NCBI GenBank assembly: GCA_019925795.1
Contig: CM034314.1
Location: 78,240,780 to 78,304,779, forward strand
Length of the DNA stretch: 64,000 bases
Origin: Dendrobium chrysotoxum
Taxonomy: Eukaryota; Streptophyta; Magnoliopsida; Asparagales; Orchidaceae
Direction: 5' to 3'
Below are positions 1-11,148 of the stretch, one piece after another. The notes below the pieces were generated by a model. That model was not told the DNA's origin and made no database searches. It saw only the letters and a program-made list of their open reading frames with translations. Positions within the stretch are counted from its first letter, which is position 1, and every line of letters starts with the position of its first letter. A program made the translations under genes and the position numbers.

Positions 1-239
1 TGTTTTTCCTCTTAATTGTCTTTCATTGTCCTCGTTAAATTCAGACAAGGATAGAAGGACAATTACTATGTTAGTTAAGCAACCATGACTGCAACTTTGC
101 TACCACTTCCGTTATTTATTTATTTTAATAAAATAGAAATCAATCAGCAGAAAAAGATATTCAATTTAAGATTAAAAGGGGGTATAGATTGTGTGAGGCT
201 TCCCCACTATACAGAATGTGAGGAGGCATTGATGCACAC

Positions 240-1210
240 AAATTTTCCCTTACATAGTAGTGATACTTCAAAATTGGAGTAAATAGACTATCATGATTGA
301 TATGTATCTAAAAAATTCACATGATCAACACAAAACTTGAGGCAAATAGGTAACATTTGAATGAAAAATTTTCAAAGTTAATTCAAGATCACCTAAACTT
401 TGATTGAACAAATTTATAGTTGAATTGGATATCTCAATGAGATGAACTCATCGAAACAATAAATGATCAGAATTTAGTCAAAATGAACAAAAATTTAGCA
501 CTTGAAGCATATTTGAAAGCTTTCGAATATTAATTAAAGTACCAAATGATTTTCAAATCTTGCATGCTTATAGTCAAAGCGAGCAACTTGGTGAGATTAA
601 TCTAACGAGTCAAAGATCATTCGATTATGACATCATTAAGACACTTAATTGTTGGGTAAATTATCTATGATCAAGGGCTCAATATGAATCATTCGATGTA
701 GTGTTTTGGATTCTAACCAAATTTGTCAAAATGTCCCTTTCAAAAATGCTATAAGTTGGCCTCATTTTTTATATGAGAAGAGTTGAAGAGCTAAATAACC
801 TTATTGAATTTTCTTGCGATCATCTTTGACCACCACCTAGCTATTGCCGTCATCATCACTAGACTGTTGTCATCTGATCATTGTCATTTAACTATTAATA
901 TTTAACTCTGCTATTGGGCTTTAATTATCTTCTTATGAACATTCAATTTTTGTAATCTCCCCAATAGAATTAAACAATTGTTCTCAACTATGTATAATCA
1001 CATATTCTTCCATTTTGAGGAAGAGATTATTTTTGTATCTTTCATTATATAGTGGATTATTGTAATTAGGCTAAGCTTTGTGATTTTTTCCATTATTGGG
1101 TTTTTAAAATGAAAAATTTTGTTTTCTCACAACTTTTTATTCGTAGGTATTGGAATTTTTATACAAATCTAAGATCGAAATCATATAATCTACCGTTTCA
1201 AATTTTCTAG
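240..1210. repeat. Left long direct repeat of an old, degenerate LTR-type element in intron 2
   Basis: Sequence from about 240 to 1210 matches 6880-7676 in diverged form. Shared blocks include the CATGATC...CACAA...TTGAGGCAA stretch, AACATCTCAAT-like text, TCGATTATGTCATCATTAAG, and CATTATATAGTGGATTATTG. In duplication copy 2 the matching 3' repeat continues (27430-27625) to a stretch aligning with about 1210. Direct repeats of about 1 kb flanking about 5.5 kb fit an ancient LTR retrotransposon inside the intron. No TG...CA ends or target duplication can be fixed, and the internal part has no recognisable coding. In copy 2 about 1.3 kb of this repeat is deleted near 21088. Confidence 0.45.
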
Positions 1211-2760
1211 CTAATGACTCGTAACAATTTGAAGACATTTGTGAGAAATCATTCCTAACATTATATCAAATGTTTTTCTAGTGGCTGACAATCAATGACT
1301 CAATCTAAGACAGCGTAATAGGTCATTAAGATAACCTGGCTACGCATTGGAGGTTCGTATGTGTAAGATAGAAAAACTTCAAGTTCAAATTCTATAACTC
1401 TTAGAGGAGAAGTACAATATCATAGCATGATGGAGTTGGTGCACCAAAAAATCAATAATAGTTTGGAGTTGATCTATTTGATGCCACTCAGTCAATATCT
1501 ATTCATATCACAACTCCTCCACGATAGCCTTATCATAGTCTCTTGGACACTACCAGTACAACATATCCTTCTCATGTTGTTTGGCTAATCTATAATTCTT
1601 CACCAGCTATGAAGAACTTAAATTAACATTGCCTTATTGATGCCACTTGTGAGCTTATAAGAGATAAGCTACGATGCATTGTTCAAGAGGGATTCCTTTT
1701 GAGGGAAAGTAACTATAGGGTAGCATCTACGGGAAGCTATTAGCAGATATGATATACTAAAAAGATCCCATGTGGGCAAGTGATATACATGATATCTACT
1801 AATAATCGTGAGATGCCACATCCATGAGATAGTCTCTATAGAGAGCTAGTTTTGGATTGAGTCTTCACCATAAATATTCCATGAAAGTAAGTGGTTGATA
1901 GAGTTTCCATTCATTTAAAAATCTCAGAAGGTAAAATCTTTATAAGGTGCAGGATCATCTAAAAATCTTAGAAGACATAAGCATTGGAAGGTAAATGTAT
2001 ATCAAAAAATTTTAAAAAGCATAAATCTCAGAAGATATAGGTTTATCTAAAATTTTAGGGGGCATAAACCTTAGAAGGTATATGATCATTTAAAAATTTA
2101 GAAGGTATAAGCCTAAAAAATTACAGGTACATTAAAATTAAAGGACTAAAAATCTCAAAATTTATAGATTTCTTTAGTTCTCTAAAAGCCTTTGAAGCTA
2201 TAATTTTTTAGGTTCTTAAAAAAATCTCCGAAGACTATTAGCCTCAAAAGATATAGATTTTCTTAGTTCTCAAAAACCTCATAAAGTACAAGGTTTGTTC
2301 TATTCTTAAAAAAATTCAAAAGGTGTGAATCTTGAGAGATCTTAAAAAGTTTAGTTCACTTGGCTCTAACTAGGGAAAATATTTTGAAGATCAAGTATAT
2401 CTCAAATATATATAAATAACTTAGTTTCTTCTACTGATAAGTTCTCATAAATCTGAATTATTCTTACACAAAAATGAAAATATAATTATTTCTAATAAAT
2501 TGATTGTGAATATCAATCAATAAACATACATTTATAAGTTATATATTGAATTATTGGATTTACATATCAAGCTTCCCACACTGGTTTCCATTAAGAGTTC
2601 TTTCCCTCTTATAATTTAATACAACGAGACAAATTTTTCGATTGTTTTAACACGAACACGGGTGGTTAGTATCATCATCACCAAATGTGACATCAAATTG
2701 AAAGTCAAACTCCATTGATTAGAGTATTTTCTTCAACATTTGCATGAGTTGTATCAATTT
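1211..2760. other. Non-coding degenerate intronic repeat DNA
   Basis: No gene is seen. From about 1900 to 2350 short motifs such as AAAATCTCAGAAGGTATAAG and AAGCCTNAAAAATT recur loosely every 40-60 bp, which suggests an old degenerate minisatellite. The same tract, shortened, is at 21090-21420 in duplication copy 2. The stretch reads as the internal part of the degenerate LTR-type element. Confidence 0.4.
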
Positions 2761-2763
2761 TTT

Positions 2764-3305
2764 ATAATAATTATCTTCATATTGGGAAAATTTGGAGCTT
2801 CAAAATGAATTGAAATTTTTTTGTATCATAATAACTCAAACAAAGATAATCGAACATCTTTGAAGATGAAGATTGATGCTCTATTGTAAAGATTGAAAAT
2901 TTTGAGTCTTACTCCCGAATTTATCTATAGGGTGGTTTGATACTTTAATAGAGAAAATATTGGAGCATGACAGAGTTGCACACCATTTATCTATGATAGT
3001 ATTTTACTGGTATTTGCAAAGTGATAATATTTTAATAATAATTATCTTCATATTGGGAAATTTTGGAGCTTCAAAACGGATTGAATTTTTTTTGTATCAT
3101 AATAACTCAAACAAAGATAATCGAGCATCTTTAAAGATGAAGCTTGATGCTCTGTTGCAAAGATTGAAAATTTTGAGTATTACTCACGAATTTATCTATA
3201 GGGTGGTTTGACACTCTAATAGAGAAAATATTGGAGCATGACAGAGTTGCATACTATTTATCTATGATAATATTTTACTGGTATTTGCAAGTGGGACTTA
3301 TGTAT
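2764..3305. repeat. 271-bp tandem duplication (2 units)
   Basis: Two head-to-tail units are visible. The block beginning ATAATTATCTTCATATTGGG at 2764 recurs 271 bp later, and both units run through GGGTGGTTTGA, GAGAAAATATTGGAGCATGA and TTTTACTGGTATTTGCAA. Duplication copy 2 has one unit (about 21833-22100), so the second arose after the gene duplication, or was lost in copy 2. Open frames here are short and not convincing as genes. Confidence 0.85.
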
Positions 3306-3683
3306 TTTTTGTAGTTGACATTATGAAGACTTTTTTAAGAAGTGAAACCAAAATCTACAAAGAGTAAATTGAGAGGTACGGATTTCTCCCACAACTCCAT
3401 CCATAAAAAAATAATTCATTATTCTTAAAGGAGGAGTATTAAAGCATGTAAGGAGGATGCACACTTCTATCTAGAATAATATTTTACTGGAGCCTAAAAA
3501 GAGGGAATTACACACTGCTTATGTAAGACAATAGAATGCCTCAATTAAGAGAAATAATTGTAGTCTTAATAAGAGAGCAAGTTCCCCTCTATGAGGGGGT
3601 ATTTATATTTGAAGGGTGGGGAGGCGAAGTTAAAAAAATTCGAAGAAAAAAAGTTATAATAGAGAAAATAAAAAGTTGCAATC

Positions 3684-3703
3684 CTCACCGAGATGCCTCA
3701 ATT
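3684..3703. repeat. Target site duplication, left of LINE
   Basis: The 20-base string ctcaccgagatgcctcaatt here is repeated exactly at 6484-6503, on either side of the LINE. Duplication copy 2 has a single unoccupied version near 22490-22512, with small differences, followed directly by AAGAGGTACTTG. This confirms target-primed insertion. Confidence 0.97.
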
Positions 3704-6444
3704 GGGTTGGAGAGAAGGCTAAGGAGATTGATAGTTTAGGATTTAAACTTTGGTATTCGGGTAGGAGTCGTACTAGAAATGGTGTAGGTGTGATTTTAGA
3801 TAAGAGTTTGAAGGATAATGTTATAAACATTAATAGAATTGGAGATAGAATTATAGCTTTAAAGATTGTTGTTGATGCTAAGATTGTTAACATTATAAGT
3901 GCTTATGCTCCTCAAGTGGGTTTGGATATGGATTCAAAATTAAAATTTTGGAATGACTTAGAAGAATTAATACAAAAGATACCTCTTGAAGAAAGAGTTT
4001 TTATTGGAGGAGATTTAAATGGACATGTTGGTAGAGAGGTAGATGATTTTAAAAGCATTCATGGTGGCCATGGGTTTGGAACGACAAATGAAGGTGGTAA
4101 GTCCATATTAGATTTTTGTTTAGCTTATGATTTTTTAATTGCTAATACATTATTTAAGAAAAGGAATGAGCATCTCATTACTTATAAAAATGGATATAGT
4201 ACAACTCAGATTGATTATTTTCTTATAAGGAAATTAGATCGTTTAGATTGCAAAGATTGTAAAGTTATTCCGAGTGAAAACTTATGTACCCAACATCGTT
4301 TATTAGTTTTGGACTTGAAGATAATGGGGAAGAAATTAAAAAATAAAGTAAAATGTTTTCCTAGGATTAGATGGGGGCATTTAAAGAATATTAACAAAAA
4401 TATTTTTGAGAGTAAGATTTTAGATCTTAAGATTTTGTCTGTGCATGAGGATGCTAATGTTATGTGGGAAAAAGTGGCTAGTAATATTAAGAATATTGCA
4501 AAAGATGTGCTTGGAGTTTCAAAGGGAAAAACTCCTAATAGTAAAAATAGTTGGTGGTGGAATCCAAATGTGCAAGAAAAGATTAAAAATAAGAAGATTT
4601 GTTATAAAAATTGGTTTAATTGTAAAAATTCTGATAATTGGGAATTATATAAAGAGGCACGTAAGGAATTTAAGAAAGCAATATGTGATGCAAAGAGTTT
4701 AGCTTTTAGTGATTTATATAATAGATTAGATACTAAGGAGGGAGAAAGATATATGTATAAGCTAGCCAAACAAAGAGATAGGAGTAGTAAGGATTTAGTT
4801 CAAGTGAAGTGTATTAAGGATGAAGATCAAAAAGTACTTTTTTTAGAAGATGATATTCAACAAAGGTGGATGAGATATTTTGCTAAACTTTTTAATGAAG
4901 AATGTGAAAATAAAATTGACTGTAGTGACCTTAGCACCTTAAATGAAAATAAAGATTTCTGTTTTTATCGGCGTATTAGTAAAACCGAAGTTAGAGAGGC
5001 TTTAAAGAAAATGAAGGGTGGAAAAGCTGTTGGACCTGATGATATTCCAATAGAGGTGTGGAAATGCTTAGGAGATGAAGGAATTTCTTGGCTTACTAAA
5101 CTTTTTAATACTGTTTTGAAGACTAAAAAGATGCCAGATGAGTGAAGAATGAGTGTGTTAATCCCTATTTTTAAGAATAAAGGTGATGCACAAGATTGTG
5201 CGAATTATAGAGGAATTAAGTTAATGTGTCATACTTTAAAACTATGGGAACGAGTTATGGAGCATAGGTTGCGGCGTGATACTAATGTTTCTCAAAATCA
5301 ATTTGGATTTATGCCGGGTAGGTCTACTATGGAAGCCATACAATTATTAAGAGGTTTGATGGAGAAATATAGAGAGAATAAGGAGGATTTACATATGATA
5401 TTTATTGATTTAGAAAAAGCATATGATAAAGTTCCAAGAGAAGTGCTTTGGAGAGTTCTTGAAAAGAAAGAAGTTAATAATGCTTATATTCAAATCATTA
5501 AAGATATGTATGCAGGAGCTATTACTTGTGTTCAAACACAAGGTGGTTTGACCAAGTATTTTCCTATTTCGGTTGGATTACACCAAGGATCAGCCTTAAG
5601 CCCATATCTTTTTGCTTTAGTCATCGATGTTCTCACTAGACATTTGCAAGAGGATGTACCTTGGTGTATGCTTTTTGCTGATGATATTCTTCTTGTTGAT
5701 AAGACTAGAGAGGGAGTTGAAGGTAAACTAGAATTGTGGAGGTCAACCTTAGAGTCTAAAGGTTTTCGCTTGAGTAGATCTAAAACGGAATATATGGAGT
5801 GTAATTTTAGTAATAATAGACCTAATGAGGGCATTGTGACTTTGGCCGATCAAGTCATTAATAAGAGTACACGTTTTAGATATCTTGGATCTATTGTTCA
5901 GAGTGATGGTGATATAGATGGGGATATTATCAGCAGAATCCAAGTTGGATGGTTGAAGTGGAGGAATGCATCGGGCTTATTGTGTGATAGAAAAGTACCC
6001 CTCAAACTTAAGGGAAAATTCTATAAGATGGTGGTGAGACCTGCAATGCTTTATGGTGCTGAATGTTGGCCATTAAAAGAGAAGCATAATTCTAAGTTAA
6101 GTGTTGCAGAGATGAGGATGCTCAGGTGGATGAGTGGCTTTACCCTTAGAGATAGGATACGAAATGAGCATATTCGTGAAAAGGTTGGAGTAGCTCCAGT
6201 GGAAGATAAGATTAGAGAGAGTCGCCTTAGATGGTTTGGTCACGTAAAACGGCGGCCTCCCGATGACCCGGTTAGGAAAGTAGAGGTCTTAGATTTGACT
6301 TATGTTAAGAAAGGTAGAGGTAGACCTAAAAAGACTTGGTTAGAAAATATTAGAAATGATCTTTCTTTATTAGATTTAAACGAGAATTTGACTTTTAATA
6401 GGACACAATGGAGAAAAAGGATTCATGTAGCCGACCCCACGTAG
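3704..6444 (+). pseudogene. LINE ORF2-like endonuclease/reverse transcriptase, truncated and interrupted by one stop
   Basis: One reading frame runs from the truncation point to TAG at 6442-6444, broken only by TGA at 5143-5145. The two open halves are in the same frame and are one gene. The first half is the apurinic-type endonuclease, with SAYAPQVG, GGDLNGHVG and IDYFLIRK visible; the N-terminal part carrying the family's catalytic Glu is missing. The reverse transcriptase has the motifs [37 protein letters not shown] and the catalytic FADD box (YADD in many relatives). The C-terminal tail has [10 protein letters not shown] and [11 protein letters not shown]. The upstream ATG at 3676 belongs to host intron sequence and is not the native start. 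Confidence 0.93.
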
Positions 6445-6483
6445 TGGGATAAAGGCTTGATGTTGTTGTTGTTGTTGTTGTTG
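3704..6483 (+). mobile_element. 5'-truncated RTE-clade LINE with (TTG)n tail
   Basis: A non-LTR retrotransposon of 2,780 bp lies in intron 2 of peroxiredoxin copy 1, in the same orientation as the gene. It has a 20-bp target site duplication and ends in a (TTG)n microsatellite (about 6459-6483) rather than poly(A), as expected for RTE-type LINEs. It begins abruptly inside the endonuclease coding region, at the residues WVGEKAKEI, so the 5' end was lost during reverse transcription. The paralogous intron has the empty site, so the insertion post-dates the duplication. It is dead: the endonuclease is truncated and a stop interrupts the frame. Confidence 0.95.
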
Positions 6484-6503
6484 CTCACCGAGATGCCTCA
6501 ATT

Positions 6504-6879
6504 AAGAGGTACTTGCATTGTTTGGTGCCGACAGTTGCTGATGGCTTAGTTCGAGCCTAATTTCAAATCCGGACAAGCTTATTCTTACGTCTTTTTGGTC
6601 ACCAGAACTATTTTTTTGATATTTGGATCTAATTTTAACACTTTCAGAGTCCAACAGAGATTTTATAATTGTAATCAAATTCAAGCCAATTTGAAGGGTT
6701 CATAGCAATACTTTTTAATTAATTTTGCTCCAATCGACGCCCAACTTTATAATTTAAAATTTTTTAATTGGTTTATAGTCTCGAGGGGGCGTTTATGTTG
6801 AGTCCATGGAATGATCGCACTTGTAATTTTTCAAAATTATAGTTTTGCCCTACAAATTTTAAAAGATTTAATATATATT
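6504..6879. other. Intronic sequence between LINE and right direct repeat
   Basis: No coding region is seen. It aligns with 22513-22900 in duplication copy 2. It contains CTTAGTTCGAGCCTAATTTC and a CGAGGGGGCGTTTATGTTGA stretch, probably part of the degenerate LTR-type element. Confidence 0.4.
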
Positions 6880-7676
6880 TCCGGACGACATAAGCTTAGA
6901 CATTCGAAAATGAGGTGCAAATGATGTTTCTAGAAAATTTACATGATCGGCACAATCTTGAGGCAATATTTTAAATGAAAACTTTTGGAATTAAATTCAG
7001 AACCACCCCAATTTTAATTTCAACAAACTTATAGTCAAATTGAACATCTCAATATAATGAACTCATTGACACTACAAATGATTAGATTTGAATCAAAATG
7101 AACCAAAATCAACTAGTTTAAATATATTTGAAAAATTCTAAAGTCTGAACATTAATTGAAGGACCAAATGGTCTTCTAATTTTGCATGCTTATAATCAAA
7201 TCAAGTAGTTCGATAAGACAAATGTAACAAGCACAATATGCCCATGTCTTTCGATTATGTCATCATTAAGGCAATCTATTGTTGGATAAATGATCTATGA
7301 TTAAAGAGATTAGTTTAGATCAAATTTATCAAATTGTCTCTCTTAAAAAGCTAACAATAAGGCCTCATCTTTTTATAGGAGAGGAGGTTACACAACTGAG
7401 AGATCTAAAGAACTTTATTGAATTTTTTGGTGATAATTATCAACGACCACCATTAGCAAGCACCGCCACCATCACTAGGCTTATTATCGCTTGACTATTA
7501 AGTATTAACATCTTAAGCTGTTGTTCGGCTTTAACTATTCACTTATCGACATTCATTTTTTATAATCCGTATAATGAGAAACCGATAATTATTCGCAACT
7601 GTGTATCATCATATTTTCAATTATGAGAAAGTGAGTGTTTTTGTTTCTCTCATTATATAGTAGATTATTGCAATAA
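6880..7676. repeat. Right long direct repeat of the degenerate LTR-type element (shortened)
   Basis: This is the diverged partner of 240-1210. It ends at ATAGTAGATTATTGCAAT (about 7676). In duplication copy 2 the same repeat continues for about 1.26 kb (27497-28757) before the common text AATAATTTATTTAAG resumes, so that stretch was probably deleted here. Copy 2 has the 3.8-kb TG...CA unit inserted within it at ATCAT. Confidence 0.45.
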
Positions 7677-8067
7677 CATAATAAATTTATTTAAGTTCAT
7701 CAAATTGATGGCTACATCCTATAGCTATCATTGCAGACTTTTATTATAAACTAATTCTAAATATTGGATATCTTTTATAGGCTCCATTCCACAACCCTCA
7801 GGAGAAAGCTTCCTACTCCATTCCAAAGCTCGGATGCTTTACTCTCCACCATTTTGAAGCTAATTATATATATAAAAAAAAACTCGAAACTACTATTTTT
7901 TGTTGAATTAGATGGAAGCTAATTATAAAAAAGTACTTTCATATAATTTTTTTTTAGATCTGTTCCTGGATGGGCTGGTCTTGTAATATATAAACAAGCA
8001 TCAATCTCAAACATTTCACTGCAACCGCAGCAACTAACCCTCAAACAAATCTTCAATCCTTGAGCAG

Positions 8068-8321
8068 TCAATGATCCATTTGTGTTGGAGGCCTGGGCAA
8101 AGACTTACACGGATAACAAGCACGTGAAGTTCCTCGCCGATGGCTCAGCAAACTACACAAAGGCCCTCGGCTTGGAGCTGGATCTGAGCGATAGAGGGCT
8201 TGGACTGCGCTCTCGCAGGTACGCAATCCTGGTGGAAGATCTCAAGGTGAAGGTGGCCAACATTGAGGAGGGTTGGGATTTCACCGTCTCCGGTGCTGAT
8301 GAGATCCTCAAGTCTCTGTGA
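8068..8321 (+). CDS. PRXIIB: Type II peroxiredoxin (PRXIIB-like) copy 1, exon 3 only
   Basis: This is the last exon of an atypical 2-Cys (type II) peroxiredoxin, which reduces H2O2 and alkyl hydroperoxides in the cytosol. The acceptor TTGAGCAG at 8060-8067 leads into a phase-1 exon of 254 bp encoding ...NDPFVLEAWAKTY... to ILKSL and TGA. That size and phase match copy 2 exactly. The family landmarks KFLADGS, LGLELDLS and RSRR (the Arg that supports the active site) remain. Exons 1 and 2 must lie left of base 1; by alignment exon 2 should end about 74 bp outside. Against copy 2 there are 13 base differences, all in codons whose residue changes, for example EEGW for EEGG and RSRRY for RSRRF. 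The frame is open, but function is uncertain. Confidence 0.9.
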
Positions 8322-8385
8322 TGATAAAACTGCTGCTCTTTGTTGGCTCTTTTTGAGAGGTTGCGGTCTAGAGTTAGAACGTCTG

Positions 8386-8391
8386 AATAAA
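8386..8391 (+). promoter_or_regulatory. Poly(A) signal AATAAA, PRXII copy 1
   Basis: AATAAA lies 65 bp past the stop codon and is followed by a T-rich GTTTGTTTGTTTTG stretch. Copy 2 has the same signal at 29739-29744. A block of about 25 bp present between stop and signal in copy 2 is missing here. Confidence 0.6.
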
Positions 8392-9199
8392 AGCGCTTCT
8401 CGCTCTTTCTAGTTTGTTTGTTTTGTCAAGTGTTTCTGGGTTGTGGTTAGAAGGTGGGAGAACGCAGTTCTAAAATTTAGTTCTTGAGTGTTTTTTTGGC
8501 AGAAATTTTGGTTTTTATTCTTGAAATTTACCCCCAAGAAGTTAGTATTATCATCAGAATTTAGAAATTATTAATTATTATTAAGTTTTATGACAATGGT
8601 AGTAATAATAGATTGTTTTAGATTGGGGATTTACATACACACCATAACATTTTTATATTTTTATATGTTTTAACACATGACTTTTTATATTTATATGTTA
8701 TTTTGGTATCTAAATCTTATAAGAGTGTATGCATTAAAAAAGTATGTTTTATTTTAAATAAGTTAATATTTGTGATTTGATTTAGAGATTTGAGAGTTTG
8801 ATGGATAAATATAAGTGTTAGATATGTAAATTTTAAGTATTTTTTGGAATGTAAAATCCTCTGTTTTAATTAATGCATAATGAAGAAGGAAATAATAATT
8901 TCATAGGATAAAATTAATGAGGGTGAAAATTTGATTTATTTATTTTTAATAATTACAGGAATGAAATATCTCTAAAAGTTAATGAATGTTATTTTAATTT
9001 ATTTAAACAAAACCTATATTTAGCCAAGATTTAACAGTAAAGCATTTTCAAACCTGGGAAATTGATTTCCCTAAGCTTTCCTGAATGGGAAGAACCCCTC
9101 TATTCCTTAGTTGCTGCATTGTATGAGAAACGAAGTTAAGGGTCAATTTCTCAGAATTTTTATTTTCCCTCACATCAATTTCTACTGGTTACAATGTTA
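8392..9199. other. 3' flank of PRXII copy 1, non-coding
   Basis: AT-rich sequence aligns with 29745-30200 up to the text GTTAGATATGTAAATTTT (about 8845). From there to about 9680 the sequence is missing from copy 2, where the alignment resumes at GGTTTAATTTCGTACTG. No gene is seen. Confidence 0.5.
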
Positions 9200-9644
9200 G
9201 GCCTCATTTGGGAAGGCTTGATTATTGCCTTCTCTGTTTTGAAATATTAGAAGTAATTTTTGGTTGTTATTTGGATGTTAGTTTCTGATATCTTTTGTGA
9301 AAAATAGTTTTAAAAATGGTTGTTGAGAGAATGAAGGTTCCAAACGGATAAGCAAATACAAAAAAGTTTTGAAAATCGGTTGAAGTTTTGTAAAAAGTAT
9401 TTTTACACAAGTACTATATTCAAACAAAAACCGGAAATTACTTTTAGTGTTTCGAGACAAGGAAAGAATTAGTTAAGACATCCAAAACGAGGCTGCAGTA
9501 CTTATATTTTTTACAAAACTTCATTTTTTTATCGATTTTCAAATTTTTTTTTATTTGTTTATCTGTTACGAACCTCCGTTCTCTCTCTTAATAACTGTTT
9601 TTAAAATTATCTTTTACAAAAGGTACTAGGAAGCAAACGAGGCT
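9200..9644. mobile_element. Foldback MITE, PIF/Harbinger-like
   Basis: The element starts GGCCTCATTTGG and ends CAAACGAGGCT, with TTA on each side (9197-9199 and 9645-9647), as expected for Tourist/Harbinger-type MITEs. The two halves are long imperfect inverted repeats: the left arm with AAAATAGTTTTAAAAATGG and AACGGATAAGCAAATA mirrors TTATTTGTTTATCTGTTACG and ACTGTTTTTAAAATTAT on the right. No coding. It is absent from duplication copy 2. Confidence 0.7.
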
Positions 9645-9861
9645 TTAGGCAACCTCTTTAGACCCGCATTTTCTAATTTTTTGGGTTAATTTCATACTGG
9701 GCTCCTTCCAATTTTAATGTAGTGTTGAACAACATTTCTTGTTCCCAATCACTTTTCTCTGTTGATTTGCTGCCTTCCATCTTGTGATTCTACTGGTGCC
9801 GCAGTAGTGCTTTCAGTTGTTGCTGAATTTACTGCAACTCTAATGACGTTTGGTTACATAC

Positions 9862-10193
9862 AGGGGCACCCCTTTTGTCCCAGGGGGGGGGCCCTAAAAT
9901 TTTTTTTTCATTATACGATTATTTAGGTAATTTGTCCTCTTTAATTTATTTTTTAGTCTTTATTACAAGGATTTTTATGTAATTGTCCTCCTAAAAGTTT
10001 TAAAATATTATCGTCTTTAAAAAATTGCCCCCGGTATAATAAAATACATTATGTATAAGTGTTATTGTTAGGAAATGATGAACCAAATACAAAGAGAAAT
10101 AGTAAATCAAAATTTGTTCCAGGTCGAACCCCGCCAGGGGGCGTTGCCCCCTTGGACCCCCGACATATCCGTCAACAGTTACTTATAAGTTTG
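9862..10193. other. Copy-1-specific block, possible small non-autonomous transposon
   Basis: Beginning at CAGGGGCACCCC with a run of nine G and ending near AGTTACTTATAAG, this block has no counterpart in duplication copy 2, which has 30385-30566 in its place. It contains CCAGGGGGCGTTGCCCCC, a GC-rich hairpin. A CAGGGGC start resembles some plant hAT-type MITEs, but no matching 3' terminus or target duplication could be fixed. Confidence 0.35.
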
Positions 10194-10655
10194 TTTTTGC
10201 AGGCAAGCCTTTTATTGGCCTATCAGTTTTAGTTTTAAATACGACTGTTTCATGTTATTCTATGTGCCAATTCTTGCCTCTTTATTATTGAGCTTGGATG
10301 ACGATGAATATGATTATGAGGGGTAGTTCGTAAGCCTTGTGATTTGATATCTAGGATGCACTCTTGGTTTGCTCTAGTTTGTTCTTTGTCCAATTTGTGT
10401 CATTCACCTCTCCTAAGTTCAACTGAATCTTCTCATAAGTTTATTTTGCTCGTGCCCAATTTTTGCCGGATGAGCAATGGTGGAACTAGAGAGGTTGGGG
10501 TGATTCTTGCTCGCTAGAGTATGATTGTTAAATTAAGCTTCATTTGTGAAAACTTTATTATTACTTTTTAAAGCAACTTTCTAGTTCAAAAATTTCTAGT
10601 TTAAGAAAATTTTAAATTAGAAAGCTGTTTTAAAAAGCAATAAGAGAACTGTCCC

Positions 10656-11148
10656 AATTGAACTCAACTCAGAATATTCTTGAAGTAGCCTACTTATCAA
10701 GACCATTCACTCGTAAAACTCGACAACTCAATTATAATACTCGTCGACTGACTAGTATTTCTAATAAGGAGAAATCATATAGGCTATTCCCCTTCGATAT
10801 GAAGCTCGTTTGAAGTTCTCACAAAATGGGCAACTAGCAACCAAATTTGATTGATAACATTCACTTATACCATGTCTATTCGAGTGTTTTTCTTATTATC
10901 TTCTTATGCCCCCTTATGTGCCACTGACATTGAACCATACCTGTAGAAAGATCAAGGGTTATTGATTGGGCATGGACAAGATGTAATCTTGTGCATGGGT
11001 TTAATTATGCCTCTAATAACACTAAATCTACTAAAGATTTTTTTCCTCAAATTCTCTTTTTTTTCCCTCTCCAATAGAAAATTCATTAAACCTCAGCTTG
11101 AAATTTCAAAATTTATTTTCTCACATCTAAGATTAAGCACAATAGAGT
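10656..11148. other. Unannotated intergenic DNA
   Basis: No gene, tRNA or clear repeat is seen. The collinear match to duplication unit 2 has ended. Confidence 0.4.

Larger units (their letters stand above)
1..10655 (+). repeat. Tandem duplication unit 1 (PRXII copy 1 intron 2, exon 3, 3' flank)
   Basis: This block aligns collinearly with 20448 to about 31175, in the same orientation. The match starts at base 1 and is lost just after the AAGCAATAAGAGAA stretch near 10650. The duplicated segment therefore begins left of the window. The copies differ by roughly one base in twenty in the parts compared by eye, plus large indels. Unit 1 alone carries the LINE (3704-6483), a second 271-bp tandem unit (2764-3305), about 1.3 kb near 645-1990, and a block near 8850-9680 with a foldback MITE. 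A different sequence occupies 9862-10193 in this copy. Confidence 0.9.

Noticed and set aside
3676..6444. Two separate LINE genes, 489 and 431 codons
   Set aside because: Both are in the same frame, separated by one TGA. Endonuclease and reverse transcriptase belong to one ORF, and the first ATG is host intron sequence.
8082..8321. Independent 79-aa protein starting near 8082 (and its twin at 29410)
   Set aside because: The apparent start is an internal GTG. Splice acceptor, phase and homology show a terminal exon of peroxiredoxin.
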